Source of the DNA: CAZKVJ01 sp964556225 | GTDB taxonomy: Bacteria > Actinomycetota > Acidimicrobiia > Acidimicrobiales > Ilumatobacteraceae | Direction: 5' to 3' | Length of the DNA: 64,000 bases | Assembly: GCA_964556225.1 (NCBI GenBank) | Contig: CAZKVJ010000004.1 | Location: 1 to 64,000, forward strand | Shown: positions 46,813 through 55,400 of the stretch, in pieces | Position numbering within the stretch: position 1 is the first letter of the stretch | Layout: every line of letters begins with the position of its first letter | Notes under the pieces: model-generated | What the model saw: only the letters and a program-made list of their open reading frames with translations | Told to the model about the DNA's origin: nothing | The model's database searches: none | Program-made: the position numbers and the translations under genes

Positions 46813-48621
46813 GTGCGGGAGGTCGTACGCGCGCTCGACCGGGCCAGGCGGCACCGGAGGGTGATCATGGCGACGAAGATCGCCCTCGACGTCACCGCCT
46901 GGATGCTCGGGCTGCTCATCGCCACCTACCTGCGCCTCGAGCTGCACCTGCCCGCCGACGATCGCACCGAGCTGGTCCAGATGCTGGTGCTGGCCGGCCT
47001 GCTCCAGATCCTCACCGGCATCGCGGTGGGGATCTACCGAGGTCGCTGGCGCTACGGCTCGTTCGACGAGGTGGCCGGCCTGGCGCTGGTCGCCGTGCTG
47101 AACGCCACCGGGCTGTACCTGCTCAGCACGGTCTACTTCGACACCATCGCCGTCCCCCGCAGCGCCATCATCCTCGGCGCGGTCATCGGCCTGGTGCTGA
47201 TGGCGGCCATCCGGTACCTGTGGCGCCTCATGATCGAGCGCGGCCTGCGCCCGAGCGGTGAGTCGGTCGAGCGGCTGCTCGTGTACGGCGCCGGCGACCT
47301 GGGCGTCCACGCCGTCACCGGGCTGCTGGCCGATCGCTCCTCGCCCTACCTGCCGGTCGGATTCATCGACGACAACCCGGCCGTGCGCCGCCTGTCCGTC
47401 AAGGGCATCTCCGTGCTCGGCGGCCGGGAGTCCATCAAGGCCGCCGCCGAGCGAACGGACGCGGTGGCCCTGCTCGTCGCCCAACCGGAGATCGACGCCG
47501 ACACCATGGGCGACGTCGTCGACCGGGCCAACGAGGCCGGGCTCGCCGTCAAAGTGCTGCCGCCGATCGGCGACATGCTCGGCGACGAGGTCCACCCCGG
47601 TGACGTGCGCGACCTCACGGAGGCCGACCTGCTGGGGCGGCACCAGATCGAGACGGACGTGGACGAGATCGCCAGCTACGTGCGCGGCCGGCGGGTGCTG
47701 GTGACCGGCGCCGGCGGGAGCATCGGCAGCGAGCTGTGCCGCCAGCTGCACCGCTTCGGACCCGCCGAGCTGATGATGCTCGACCGCGACGAGAGCGCGC
47801 TGCATCAGGTGCAGCTGTCGATCAGCGGTCGGGCGCTCCTCGACAGCCCGGACCTCTTGCTCGCCGACATCCGCGACGCCGAGCGGATCCGCGAGCTGTT
47901 CGCTCGGCGCCGCCCTGAGGTCGTGTTCCACGCCGCCGCGCTCAAGCACCTCCCACTGCTCGAGCAGCACCCGGAGGAGGCCTTCAAGTCGAACGTGGTC
48001 GGCACCCAGAACGTGCTCGATGCCGCCGCGGCCTCGGGTGTCGACGTGTTCGTCAACATCTCCACCGACAAGGCGGCGAACCCCACCAGCGTGCTCGGGC
48101 TGTCGAAGCGGATCGCCGAGCAGCTCACGTCGCACCAGGGTCGGGTGGCCGAGGGGACGTACATCTCTGTTCGCTTCGGCAACGTCCTCGGCTCGCGCGG
48201 CAGCGTCCTGGTGTCGTTCCACGAGCAGATCGCCCGCGGTGGCCCGGTCACCGTCACTGACCGCGACGTCACCCGGTTCTTCATGACCGTCTCCGAAGCG
48301 GTGCAGCTGGTCATCCAGGCGGGCGCCATCGGGCGCTCGGGCGAGGTGCTGGTGCTCGACATGGGCGAGCCCGTCCACATCTACGAGGTCGCCCGACGGC
48401 TCATCGCCCAGTCCGGCAAGCCGATCGACATCGTGTTCACCGGCCTGCGCCCCGGCGAGAAGCTGCACGAGGAGCTGTTCAGCGACGACGAAGCCGACTA
48501 CCGCCCCCGTCACAAGCTCATCTCCCACGCCCGCGTCCCGGCACTCGACCCGTCGACGGTCCCGGACCTGCGCCAGGCCGAGCCGACGCTCGTTCGCGCC
48601 TGGATGGCCTCGGCGTGCTGA
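46813..48621 (+). CDS. Membrane UDP-sugar 4,6-dehydratase (PglF/WbpM/CapD-like)
   Basis: 602-aa protein: four N-terminal membrane segments, a CoA-binding-like Rossmann region (LLVYGAGDLGVHAV), then the catalytic SDR domain with TGAGGSIGSELCRQL, HAAALKHLPLLE and ISTDKAANPTSVLG, ending in RPGEKLHEELF. This architecture is that of PglF/WbpM enzymes converting UDP-GlcNAc to its 4-keto-6-deoxy derivative for surface glycans. First gene of a polysaccharide run with an aminotransferase and sugar-phosphate transferase behind it. Confidence 0.93.
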   Translation: MREVVRALDRARRHRRVIMATKIALDVTAWMLGLLIATYLRLELHLPADDRTELVQMLVLAGLLQILTGIAVGIYRGRWRYGSFDEVAGLALVAVLNATGLYLLSTVYFDTIAVPRSAIILGAVIGLVLMAAIRYLWRLMIERGLRPSGESVERLLVYGAGDLGVHAVTGLLADRSSPYLPVGFIDDNPAVRRLSVKGISVLGGRESIKAAAERTDAVALLVAQPEIDADTMGDVVDRANEAGLAVKVLPPIGDMLGDEVHPGDVRDLTEADLLGRHQIETDVDEIASYVRGRRVLVTGAGGSIGSELCRQLHRFGPAELMMLDRDESALHQVQLSISGRALLDSPDLLLADIRDAERIRELFARRRPEVVFHAAALKHLPLLEQHPEEAFKSNVVGTQNVLDAAAASGVDVFVNISTDKAANPTSVLGLSKRIAEQLTSHQGRVAEGTYISVRFGNVLGSRGSVLVSFHEQIARGGPVTVTDRDVTRFFMTVSEAVQLVIQAGAIGRSGEVLVLDMGEPVHIYEVARRLIAQSGKPIDIVFTGLRPGEKLHEELFSDDEADYRPRHKLISHARVPALDPSTVPDLRQAEPTLVRAWMASAC

Positions 48622-48653
48622 GGGCCCTCCACCCCTCACCGACCCGCCGCCGC

Positions 48654-48659
48654 TAGCCT
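48654..48659 (+). promoter_or_regulatory. Leaderless -10 (TAGCCT) of the DegT aminotransferase
   Basis: TAGCCT, 8 nt before the ATG at 48668. Confidence 0.55.
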
Positions 48660-48667
48660 CGGTTCGT

Positions 48668-49867
48668 ATGCCACGGGCGTCGTTCCTGCCGTTCTCACCG
48701 CCGTGGATCGGCGACGAGGAGATCGACGAGGTCATCGACACGCTCCGCTCGGACTGGATCACCACCGGCCCGAAGACCAAGGAGTTCGAGCGGCGCTTCG
48801 CCGCGCGGGTGGACGCGCCGGATGCCGTCGCCGTCTCCTCGTGCACGGACGCGCTCCTCGTGGCGCTCGCCGCCCTGGGGATCGGGCCCGGCGACGCGGT
48901 GTTCAGCACGACGATGACGTTCTGCTCGACGATCCACGTGATCGAGCACCTCGGCGCCCGGCCGATCCTGGTCGACGTCGACCCCGTCACGCTGGATCTC
49001 GACCCCGACCAGCTCGAGATCGCAGTCGAGAAGGTGCTCGCCGACGGCAACCTTCGCCCGCGGGCAGTGATGCCGGTGCACTACGCCGGTGGGCCGTGCG
49101 ACATGGGGCGCATCGATGCCATCGCTGCGCGCTTCGGCCTGGCCATCGTGGAGGACGCGGCCCACTCCCTGCCGGCGGCGGTCGACGGACGGACGATCGG
49201 TGACCCCACTGCCCCTGAGGGAGTCGTCCGGGCGACTGCGTTCAGCTTCTACGCGACGAAGAACCTCACCACCGCCGAGGGCGGCATGCTCACCGGACCG
49301 CCAGAGCTGCTCGACGAAGCCCGGCTGTGGAGCCTGCACGGGATGAGCCGTGACGCCTGGAAGCGCTACGGCAAGGGCGGCGCGTGGTTCTACGAGGTGA
49401 TCCGCCCCGGCTTCAAGTGCAACATGACCGACATCCAGGCCTCGCTCGGCCTGCACCAGCTCGACAAGCTCGACGAGATGCAGCGCCGCCGGCGCCACGT
49501 CGTCGACCGCTACCGCAGCGGCCTCGCCCACCTGCCCGAGCTCGAGCTCCCGGTCGAGCCGGCTGGCAGCTCCTCCGCGTGGCACCTGTACCCGATCCGG
49601 CTCCACCTCGACCGGCTGCGCATCGACCGGGCGACGTTCATCGACGAGATGACAGCGCGCAACATCGGCACCAGCGTGCACTTCATCCCGGTCCACCTGC
49701 ACCCCTATTACCGAGACCGCTACGGGTTCGAGGCCGACGACTTCCCGGTGGCCCGGCGCGAGTACGACCGTCTCGTCAGCATCCCCCTGCACCCGCGCCT
49801 CACCGACGACGACGTTGCCGACGTCGTCACGAGCATCGTCGAGATCGTCGAACAGCACCGGCGGTGA
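48668..49867 (+). CDS. DegT/DnrJ/EryC1-family sugar aminotransferase (PglE-like)
   Basis: 399-aa PLP enzyme. SSCTDALLVALAALGI binds the cofactor phosphate, VEDAAHSLPA supplies the PLP-ring aspartate and FYATKNLTTAEGG the Schiff-base lysine. It would aminate the 4-keto sugar made by the preceding dehydratase (PglF then PglE order). Its stop overlaps the GTG of the sugar-phosphate transferase, so the two are coupled. The PglD-type acetyltransferase of that pathway is not next to it. Confidence 0.92.
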   Translation: MPRASFLPFSPPWIGDEEIDEVIDTLRSDWITTGPKTKEFERRFAARVDAPDAVAVSSCTDALLVALAALGIGPGDAVFSTTMTFCSTIHVIEHLGARPILVDVDPVTLDLDPDQLEIAVEKVLADGNLRPRAVMPVHYAGGPCDMGRIDAIAARFGLAIVEDAAHSLPAAVDGRTIGDPTAPEGVVRATAFSFYATKNLTTAEGGMLTGPPELLDEARLWSLHGMSRDAWKRYGKGGAWFYEVIRPGFKCNMTDIQASLGLHQLDKLDEMQRRRRHVVDRYRSGLAHLPELELPVEPAGSSSAWHLYPIRLHLDRLRIDRATFIDEMTARNIGTSVHFIPVHLHPYYRDRYGFEADDFPVARREYDRLVSIPLHPRLTDDDVADVVTSIVEIVEQHRR

Positions 49868-50508
49868 CCGCGGACCTCCCGATGGCCGACATCGGTGACT
49901 ATCCCGGCAAGCGGGCGCTCGACGTGGTGCTGACATCGGTCGCCTTGGTGGTGGCAGCTCCCGTGATCGCCATCCTCGCCGCGGTCATCCGCCTCAGCTC
50001 GCCGGGGCCGGCGCTGCACCGCGCCGTGCGCGTGGGGCGCCACGGCACCCCGTTCACGCTCTACAAGCTGCGCAGCATGCGCATCGGTGCGGCCGGCGCG
50101 GGCCCGGGGATCACGGCGGGTGGCGACCAGCGGATCACCCCGGTCGGCCGCTTCGTGCGGGCCACCAAGCTCGACGAGCTGCCGCAGCTGGTGAACGTCC
50201 TGCGCGGTGAGATGAGCCTCGTCGGCCCTCGCCCGGAGGACCCTCGCTACGTCGCCTGGTACGACCCGGACCAGCGTCGCATCCTCGACGCCCGCCCAGG
50301 AATCACCTCGCCGGCGTCGGTCACCTACCGGGACGAGGAGGCGGTGCTGGCCGCGGCTCACGACCTCGAGGCGGCGTACCGCCAGGTGATGGCCGAGAAG
50401 ATCGCCATCGACCTCGCCTACTTCCCCCACGCCTCGCTGGCCGGCGACCTGCGCTGGATCTGGCGCACCGTCGCTGCCGTCGCCTGCCGCCGGGCCCAGC
50501 CGACGTGA
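49864..50508 (+). CDS. Sugar-phosphate transferase (PglC/WcaJ-like initiating enzyme)
   Basis: 214-aa polyprenyl-phosphate phosphosugar transferase. One hydrophobic N-terminal segment (re-entrant helix), then YKLRSMR, the conserved KLDELPQLVNVLRGEMSLVG and GPRPEDPRYV. It transfers a sugar phosphate from a UDP-sugar to undecaprenyl phosphate, starting a glycan. At 214 aa it is the short monotopic PglC kind, lacking the extra WcaJ domain. GTGA overlaps with both neighbours. Confidence 0.93.
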   Translation: MTADLPMADIGDYPGKRALDVVLTSVALVVAAPVIAILAAVIRLSSPGPALHRAVRVGRHGTPFTLYKLRSMRIGAAGAGPGITAGGDQRITPVGRFVRATKLDELPQLVNVLRGEMSLVGPRPEDPRYVAWYDPDQRRILDARPGITSPASVTYRDEEAVLAAAHDLEAAYRQVMAEKIAIDLAYFPHASLAGDLRWIWRTVAAVACRRAQPT

Positions 50509-51833
50509 CCACCGAGCGCCCCGCCCTGCTCGACGTCGCCGTCGCGTCGGCCGGACTGGCGATCTGCACCAACGGACCGGTCCTGTTCCTCACCCGGCGG
50601 GTGCTCGACCGGTCCGGCTACTGGGAGGACGGCATCGTGCGCGCCTTCCTCGTCGCCGTGGGCGTGCTGGGTGCGGTGATGCTCGCCGACACGGCGCGTC
50701 GCTGGCGCCGGAACGGCCGAGCACTGCGGGCGATGGCGCCGTGGCCGGTGGCGGCGATCGCGCTCCTGTCCGGCTGGGCGCTGCTGTCCACGTGGTGGAG
50801 CGTCGCGCCGGGGATCACGGCCCAGCGGGCGCTGATCTACGTCGGGCTGGCCCTGTTCGCGTGGTGGCTGGCCCTGCTCCCCTTCGAGCGGCAGGTGGTC
50901 GGGGTGGCACTGGCGATGGGCGCGACGTCGGCCGCCAGCGGGCTGGTGCTGTGGCTGCGCCGGCCGGTCGGGGTGATGGACCTCACGGGCGACTGGCAGG
51001 GGATTTTCACGAACCGGAACTCCCTGGCCGCCACCAGCGCGCTGGGTCTGCTGGCGATCATCGGGGTGGCCGCGCGGTGGCGGCGACGGCCGCCGGTCGT
51101 CGTCGGATGCCTCGCGGTCGGCGGGCTCCAGGTCGTGCTGCTGCGGGGCAGCGGCAGCGACACCTCGAAGTGGGCGCTGCTCGGGGCGCTCGTGCTGACG
51201 GCGGCGCTGATCCCGGCCGTCACCGTGGCCCGTCGCCGGGTGCACCCGCTGCTCGCCGCAAGCGTGGCCGTCGCCGTGACGACCGTCGCTGTCGTCGGAG
51301 TCGTCCAGAGCCTCGACCGGCTCGGACCCCGCCTCGGCTCGGACAGCCTGCTCACCAGCCGGCGGCCCATCTGGGCATGGACCCGCGACGCCATCGCCGT
51401 ACATCCGGTGCGGGGCTACGGGTTCTTCGCCTACTGGGACACGCCGGCCGCCCTGGAGACGTCGATCCAACAGCTCGGCCGGGCCTACGGCAGCGCGCAC
51501 AACAGCTGGCTCGAGATGATGCTCGGTCTCGGCGTGGTCGGGCTGGCGCTGTACGTCGTGGTGGTGCTGGCTGCGCTGACCGGCCATGCCCGAGCCGTGT
51601 GGGAACGCTCCACCGTCGCCCGCTGGTGGTGGGTGGCCGCCCTGCTCCTGCTGCTGCTCGAGAACCAGACCGAGAGCTTCGTGCTGTGGTTCTCGTACAA
51701 CTACGTGCTGGTGCTGGCCGCTGCGATCGTGCCGTGGCTCACGACGACGGTCGGCGATGCCATGGCCACCGACGTCGCCGGGGGGCCGCCAGGCGGCGCT
51801 CCAGATCGTCCGCCCGCTGCCGCTGCTCGGTGA
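50505..51833 (+). CDS. O-antigen ligase/polymerase-like membrane protein
   Basis: 442-aa protein with about a dozen hydrophobic segments. FTNRNSLAAT and the large outside loop with AHNSWLEMMLGLGVVG are typical of WaaL/Wzy-type O-antigen ligases and polymerases. It probably polymerises the lipid-linked repeat unit or joins it to an acceptor. GTG start overlaps the transferase stop. The last 95 bp are also the 3' end of the GT2 gene on the other strand. Confidence 0.87.
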   Translation: MTTERPALLDVAVASAGLAICTNGPVLFLTRRVLDRSGYWEDGIVRAFLVAVGVLGAVMLADTARRWRRNGRALRAMAPWPVAAIALLSGWALLSTWWSVAPGITAQRALIYVGLALFAWWLALLPFERQVVGVALAMGATSAASGLVLWLRRPVGVMDLTGDWQGIFTNRNSLAATSALGLLAIIGVAARWRRRPPVVVGCLAVGGLQVVLLRGSGSDTSKWALLGALVLTAALIPAVTVARRRVHPLLAASVAVAVTTVAVVGVVQSLDRLGPRLGSDSLLTSRRPIWAWTRDAIAVHPVRGYGFFAYWDTPAALETSIQQLGRAYGSAHNSWLEMMLGLGVVGLALYVVVVLAALTGHARAVWERSTVARWWWVAALLLLLLENQTESFVLWFSYNYVLVLAAAIVPWLTTTVGDAMATDVAGGPPGGAPDRPPAAAAR

Positions 51834-52701
51834 GCGCCGCCTCGACACGAGCGCCCCACTGGCGGGTGTCCTCCAACGCGCCCACCGCCCAGGGTGGCCC
51901 GTCGTGGGTGAAGACCGCCTCGGCGAGGCGCGTCACCGAGCCCGGTGGCAGCACCAGCGGCTCGGCGTCCAGCCGAGCGAGCACGAGCGCTCGCGTCGAG
52001 TCCCAGACCTCGTCGTCGTGGAGCTGGCGAGAGCCGCCGCGACCGACCTTGCGGTAGATCGCCGTCTCCTCGTCGATGCTGACGACCCCCAGACGCGACG
52101 CCGATCGAAGCAGGAGGTCCCAGTCCTCGAGCACCGGGAGGGTCTCGTCGAAGCGCAGCCCGGCGGCTCGGAGGCGGTCGAGCGGGTAGGCGACCGCGCA
52201 GATCGGTGTCTCGTTGTGGTGGAGGTGCTCGAGGTGGTCGAACGTCCGGGCGTACGCGGCGACCGGCGGGCCGAGCGGTGCGCCCGGCGAGTCCTCGCCG
52301 GGACGCTCCTGGCACGGCTGGTCGAGCGTCACCGTTCGCACCACCCGCCCGGGTGCGGACTCGCTCCCTCGACGGAACGCTCGAACCCACCCCGGCAACG
52401 CCAGGTCGTCGTCGTCCAGGAATGCCGCGTACCGGCCGGTCGCAGCGTCGAGGCCGGCGTTGAGCGGTGCACCTCGTCCGCCCGCCGTCACGGACAGGAC
52501 GCGCCACGTCGTCGGAGTGGCCCTGTCCGCCAGCCGCTGGTGGACACCGTCGGCCACCGTCGCGTCGGGATGGTGCACCACGACGATCGCCTCGACGTCG
52601 TCGTCGTCCTGCGCCGCCAACGACGTCAGTGCCTCGTCGAGGGCGCTCGGCCGATGCCCCTGGGTCCGCACGATCGCCGTGAGGAAGGGCCCGCCGGTCA
52701 C
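51739..52701 (-). CDS. GT2-type glycosyltransferase
   Basis: 320-aa GT-A enzyme: FLTAIVRTQGHRPSALDEAL, DAATGRYAAFLDDDDLALPG with the DxD-type motif, HNETPICAVAYPL, and a late LPVLEDWDLLLR acidic segment typical of the acceptor/catalytic base region. The C-terminus is a short coiled coil with a basic tail (RRRRWPWHRRP). GTG at 52701 overlaps the stop of the coiled-coil gene, itself coupled to the 554-aa transferase: a three-gene glycosyl unit. It overlaps the ligase gene by 95 bp. Confidence 0.88.
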   Translation of the reverse strand: MTGGPFLTAIVRTQGHRPSALDEALTSLAAQDDDDVEAIVVVHHPDATVADGVHQRLADRATPTTWRVLSVTAGGRGAPLNAGLDAATGRYAAFLDDDDLALPGWVRAFRRGSESAPGRVVRTVTLDQPCQERPGEDSPGAPLGPPVAAYARTFDHLEHLHHNETPICAVAYPLDRLRAAGLRFDETLPVLEDWDLLLRSASRLGVVSIDEETAIYRKVGRGGSRQLHDDEVWDSTRALVLARLDAEPLVLPPGSVTRLAEAVFTHDGPPWAVGALEDTRQWGARVEAALTEQRQRADDLERRLAAPRRRRWPWHRRPSS

Positions 52702-53081
52702 GTTTCGGTTCCCCGCATGACCCGCCGCGCGCCTCGCTGCATCGCTGCCACCCACCGGTAGCTCCGGCTGCGCAGCACGGCCTCGAGCCGGTCACGGGCG
52801 GTGTCCCGCTCGGCTCGGGTGCGGTCGCGCTCCCACTGGAGGGTGTTGCGTTCGTGCAGGGCCACCCGCAGCTCGTGCTCCAGCTGAGCCACGCGGGCTT
52901 CGCTGCGGTGCAGCGACTCGGCTCGCGACGCCAGCTCGACCGCATGCGCCTGCTCGAGCTGCTCGATTCGCTGTTCCACGCCTGCGGCGCGCCGCTCGGC
53001 CTCGACGAGGGCCCGGTGCAGCTCGGCCAGCGCCACCTTGCGGTTCTCGAGCTCCAGCCGGGTCTGGGCGTCGTCGGTCAC
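52698..53081 (-). CDS. Coiled-coil protein of the glycosyltransferase operon, 127 aa
   Basis: Almost wholly alpha-helical: LELENRKVALAELHRALVEAE, EQRIEQLEQAHAVELAS and LEHELRVALHERNTLQWER (each written separately, they run together) with heptad-like leucines. It ends AVLRSRSYRWVAAMQRGARR, the kind of tail found at the ends of glycosyltransferase-associated coiled coils. GTG at 53081 overlaps the upstream stop and its own stop overlaps the next start. Probably a scaffold or chain-length helper; unproven. Confidence 0.8.
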   Translation of the reverse strand: MTDDAQTRLELENRKVALAELHRALVEAERRAAGVEQRIEQLEQAHAVELASRAESLHRSEARVAQLEHELRVALHERNTLQWERDRTRAERDTARDRLEAVLRSRSYRWVAAMQRGARRVMRGTET

Positions 53082-54742
53082 GCGGCGACCTCCTCGTTCG
53101 GCCACGGCAGGTTCGGGAACCGGTGACGCAGTGCGCGTGGAGCGGGCGGGCCGGCACCGGCACAGGCGTCGGGGCGGCTCACCCGAGCGACCATCGTCGG
53201 GACCCATCGGGCGATCCCGCCAGACGCCGCCAGCTCGATCCACGGACGCTGACGCTCCCATGCCGGACCGCCGGCGGTCGCGGCCAGCTCGACCAGCAGA
53301 TCGGATGCACCCGGCAGCACGAGCGCCACATGGTCCAGGTACGCGCGCCGGCACAGCCGGTCGAGGTCCCAGGGCAGGTGAGCGACCAGCGATCGATCGC
53401 CGCCATCGGCGGCCGCGACGAGGATGCCGAACACGGCCTCGACCGCCGGCTCGATGGCATCGGCGAGCCGGTCGAGCGCACCGGGGTACAGCTCGTCACC
53501 GGGCAGCGCCAGGACGATCGCCCATCCCCGCAGGTGCTCGAGGGCCTCGCGCACCACGCCGGCGAGGACCCTGTCGTCGTGGCGATGGTGCTCGGCCCCG
53601 GCGATCACGGGGATCCCGTCGGAGGTCCCGTCGGCGACCACGACTCGAACGGCGCCGGCACCCAGCGCCGACCGAACGGTGCGCTCGAGCGCATCGCCGG
53701 CCGCTGCCTCGACGACCGGCACGAGGACGGCGACGGGCGGACGGTGCAGGTGTCGCTGGCGCCCCTGAGGAGTGGGCGCCAGAGCGACCGGGCGCTCCAC
53801 GGGCACCGTCCGAGCGGCTGCCTTGCCGAGGGCCTCCTCGGCTCGCGCCAGGAATCGCAACACGCCGGCTCGCAGCGACGGCCCAGCGCGGAGCCGCTCG
53901 TAGGCGCTGGCAGCGATCGTGCGCCGGAGCGGCTCGTCGTCGAGCAGCGCCGTCAGGCGCGGCCCCATCCGGCCGGCGTCGACGGGTAGGAAGTCCTCGA
54001 ACGCCACCAGCGGAGCGGCGCCGAGGGACGGCTCCGTCAACAGGACGGCGCCGTTGAGCACGGCCGGCAGGCAGCGGATCCACTCGAAGTAGGCCCGGCG
54101 GGGCTCGCGCCGGACGTTCACGAGGACGCGGGCCGAGGCCATGGCCGCGAGCAGGTCCTCACCGCGCAGGAACCAGCGGTCACGTTCGATCACCGTTCGG
54201 GTGTTGTCGAACAGCCGGACCTCGCTGCGCCACTCGGCCAGCTCGTCCGCCATGGCGGCCAACGCCTTCGATCGGTGCTCGGTGATGGCCGCCATGACGA
54301 TGGCATCCACGGGCCGAACCCGGTCCGGGTCCCCGCCCCATCGGTCCCACAGCGGTGTGTAGCCGAAGCCCAGTGGCTCGACCGGGAGCCCACACCCGAC
54401 CGCGACCTCGGCGGCGACCTCGCTCAGGTCGGCGAGCACGGGTGTGGCCCGGCACAGGTCGAGGGCCCGCGTGAACCAGGCCGTACCGGGCTGCTCGGTG
54501 AGCAGGGCGGCGCACCCCGCCATCAGCTCCTCGCCGTGCGGGCCGGCGAGCGCCGGCTCGAAGTACGCGTACTCGTGCGGCGCCACCACAACGTCGATCG
54601 AGGCGCCACCGCCCGGCACTCCGCGGTCCACGACGTGCGCGTCCACCCCGGAGCGCACCAGCTCCCCCGCCACGAGGTCCGCGATCTGGCGCATGTACGT
54701 GTTGCCCTGGCGGTGGGCGAACAGGCGAACGGGTACGGCCAT
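53078..54742 (-). CDS. Two-domain glycosyltransferase-like protein
   Basis: 554-aa protein. The N-terminal half is GT-B/CgeB-like: RLFAHRQGNTYMRQIADLV, VVVAPHEYAYF, MASARVLVNVRREPRRAYFE and FEDFLPVDAGR. The C-terminal half looks like a GT-A remnant: PPVAVLVPVVEAAAGDALERT, VVVADGTSD, and YPGALDRLADAIE, without an obvious DxD. ATG at 54742. It is the first gene of the operon running to 51739. Two transferase activities or one plus an inactive domain are possible. Confidence 0.78.
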   Translation of the reverse strand: MAVPVRLFAHRQGNTYMRQIADLVAGELVRSGVDAHVVDRGVPGGGASIDVVVAPHEYAYFEPALAGPHGEELMAGCAALLTEQPGTAWFTRALDLCRATPVLADLSEVAAEVAVGCGLPVEPLGFGYTPLWDRWGGDPDRVRPVDAIVMAAITEHRSKALAAMADELAEWRSEVRLFDNTRTVIERDRWFLRGEDLLAAMASARVLVNVRREPRRAYFEWIRCLPAVLNGAVLLTEPSLGAAPLVAFEDFLPVDAGRMGPRLTALLDDEPLRRTIAASAYERLRAGPSLRAGVLRFLARAEEALGKAAARTVPVERPVALAPTPQGRQRHLHRPPVAVLVPVVEAAAGDALERTVRSALGAGAVRVVVADGTSDGIPVIAGAEHHRHDDRVLAGVVREALEHLRGWAIVLALPGDELYPGALDRLADAIEPAVEAVFGILVAAADGGDRSLVAHLPWDLDRLCRRAYLDHVALVLPGASDLLVELAATAGGPAWERQRPWIELAASGGIARWVPTMVARVSRPDACAGAGPPAPRALRHRFPNLPWPNEEVAA

Positions 54743-54752
54743 GCGGCGACCG

Positions 54753-54758
54753 ACGGTA
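54753..54758 (-). promoter_or_regulatory. Possible -10 (TACCGT) of the two-domain transferase
   Basis: TACCGT on the minus strand, 10 nt before the ATG at 54742; spacing is a little longer than usual here. Confidence 0.4.
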
Positions 54759-54778
54759 CCCGATGCCCCCGCCCTCGA

Positions 54779-54824
54779 CGTTTGTTCGATTCGCCAGCAG
54801 ATCTGCTGGCGAATCGAACAAACG
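54779..54824. repeat. 46-bp perfect palindrome, second copy of the 26421 family
   Basis: Fully self-complementary over 46 bp (23+23) with centre CAGATCTG. Arms begin CGTTTGTTCGATTCGCC. Compared with 26421-26466, two base pairs are changed on both arms so pairing is kept. Here it lies between two divergent genes, between their -10 boxes, so it cannot be a simple terminator at this site. Confidence 0.65.
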
Positions 54825-54834
54825 CGGAAGTCGG

Positions 54835-54840
54835 TAGCCT
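54835..54840 (+). promoter_or_regulatory. Leaderless -10 (TAGCCT) of the WbpD-like operon
   Basis: TAGCCT, 8 nt before the GTG at 54849; supports GTG over the ATG at 54852. Confidence 0.6.
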
Positions 54841-54848
54841 GCTGCGAC

Positions 54849-55400
54849 GTGATGCCGGCCGCCTCCTGCCACGACACGGCCGTCATCGACCCGGGGGCCG
54901 AGCTCGGCGCCGGCACGAGGGTCTGGCACCACGCCCACATCCGGGGTGGGGCGCGCGTCGGCGAGGGGTGCGTGATCGGCAAGAACGTCTACATCGACGA
55001 GCAGGTCGTGGTGGGCGACCGCTGCAAGATCCAGAACAACGTCAGCGTGTACCACGGCGTCGTCATCGGCAACGACGTGTTCGTCGGACCATCGGCGACG
55101 TTCACCAACGATCTCGTGCCGCGGGCGTTCAACGAGTCGTGGACCATCACACCGACCGTCGTCGACGACGGCGCGTCCATCGGCGCCAATGCGACGGTGG
55201 TGTGCGGCACTCGGCTCGGTGCCTACTGCATGGTGGGCGCCGGTGCCACCGTCACGCGGGACGTCGCCGCGCACCAGCTGGTGAGAGGCACTCCTGCCCG
55301 CCACGCCGGCTGGGTCTGCCGCTGCGGTGCCGTGGTGAGCCGTGAGCCCGACCCGCCGTCCGACCTGCGTTGCCACCGCTGCCAGAAGGCTGCCGGATGA
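54849..55400 (+). CDS. WbpD-like sugar N-acetyltransferase with C-terminal zinc ribbon
   Basis: 183-aa left-handed beta-helix acyltransferase. TRVWHHAHIRGGARVGEG, GDRCKIQNNVSVYHGV, FVGPSATFTND and AHQLVRGTPARHAGW are very close to WbpD/WlbB, which acetylates the 3-amino group of UDP-2-acetamido-3-amino-glucuronate. A C-terminal tail CRC...CHRC adds a likely zinc ribbon. It starts a four-gene run in which each gene overlaps the next or nearly so: WbpD-, WbpE-, WbpB- and WbpA-like. Confidence 0.9.
   Translation: MMPAASCHDTAVIDPGAELGAGTRVWHHAHIRGGARVGEGCVIGKNVYIDEQVVVGDRCKIQNNVSVYHGVVIGNDVFVGPSATFTNDLVPRAFNESWTITPTVVDDGASIGANATVVCGTRLGAYCMVGAGATVTRDVAAHQLVRGTPARHAGWVCRCGAVVSREPDPPSDLRCHRCQKAAG

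Noticed and set aside
46657..49050. A 797-codon open frame on the minus strand
   Set aside because: It lies antisense to the MBL, dehydratase and aminotransferase genes; GC-rich third positions leave few stops. Its translation is low-complexity and shows no motif.
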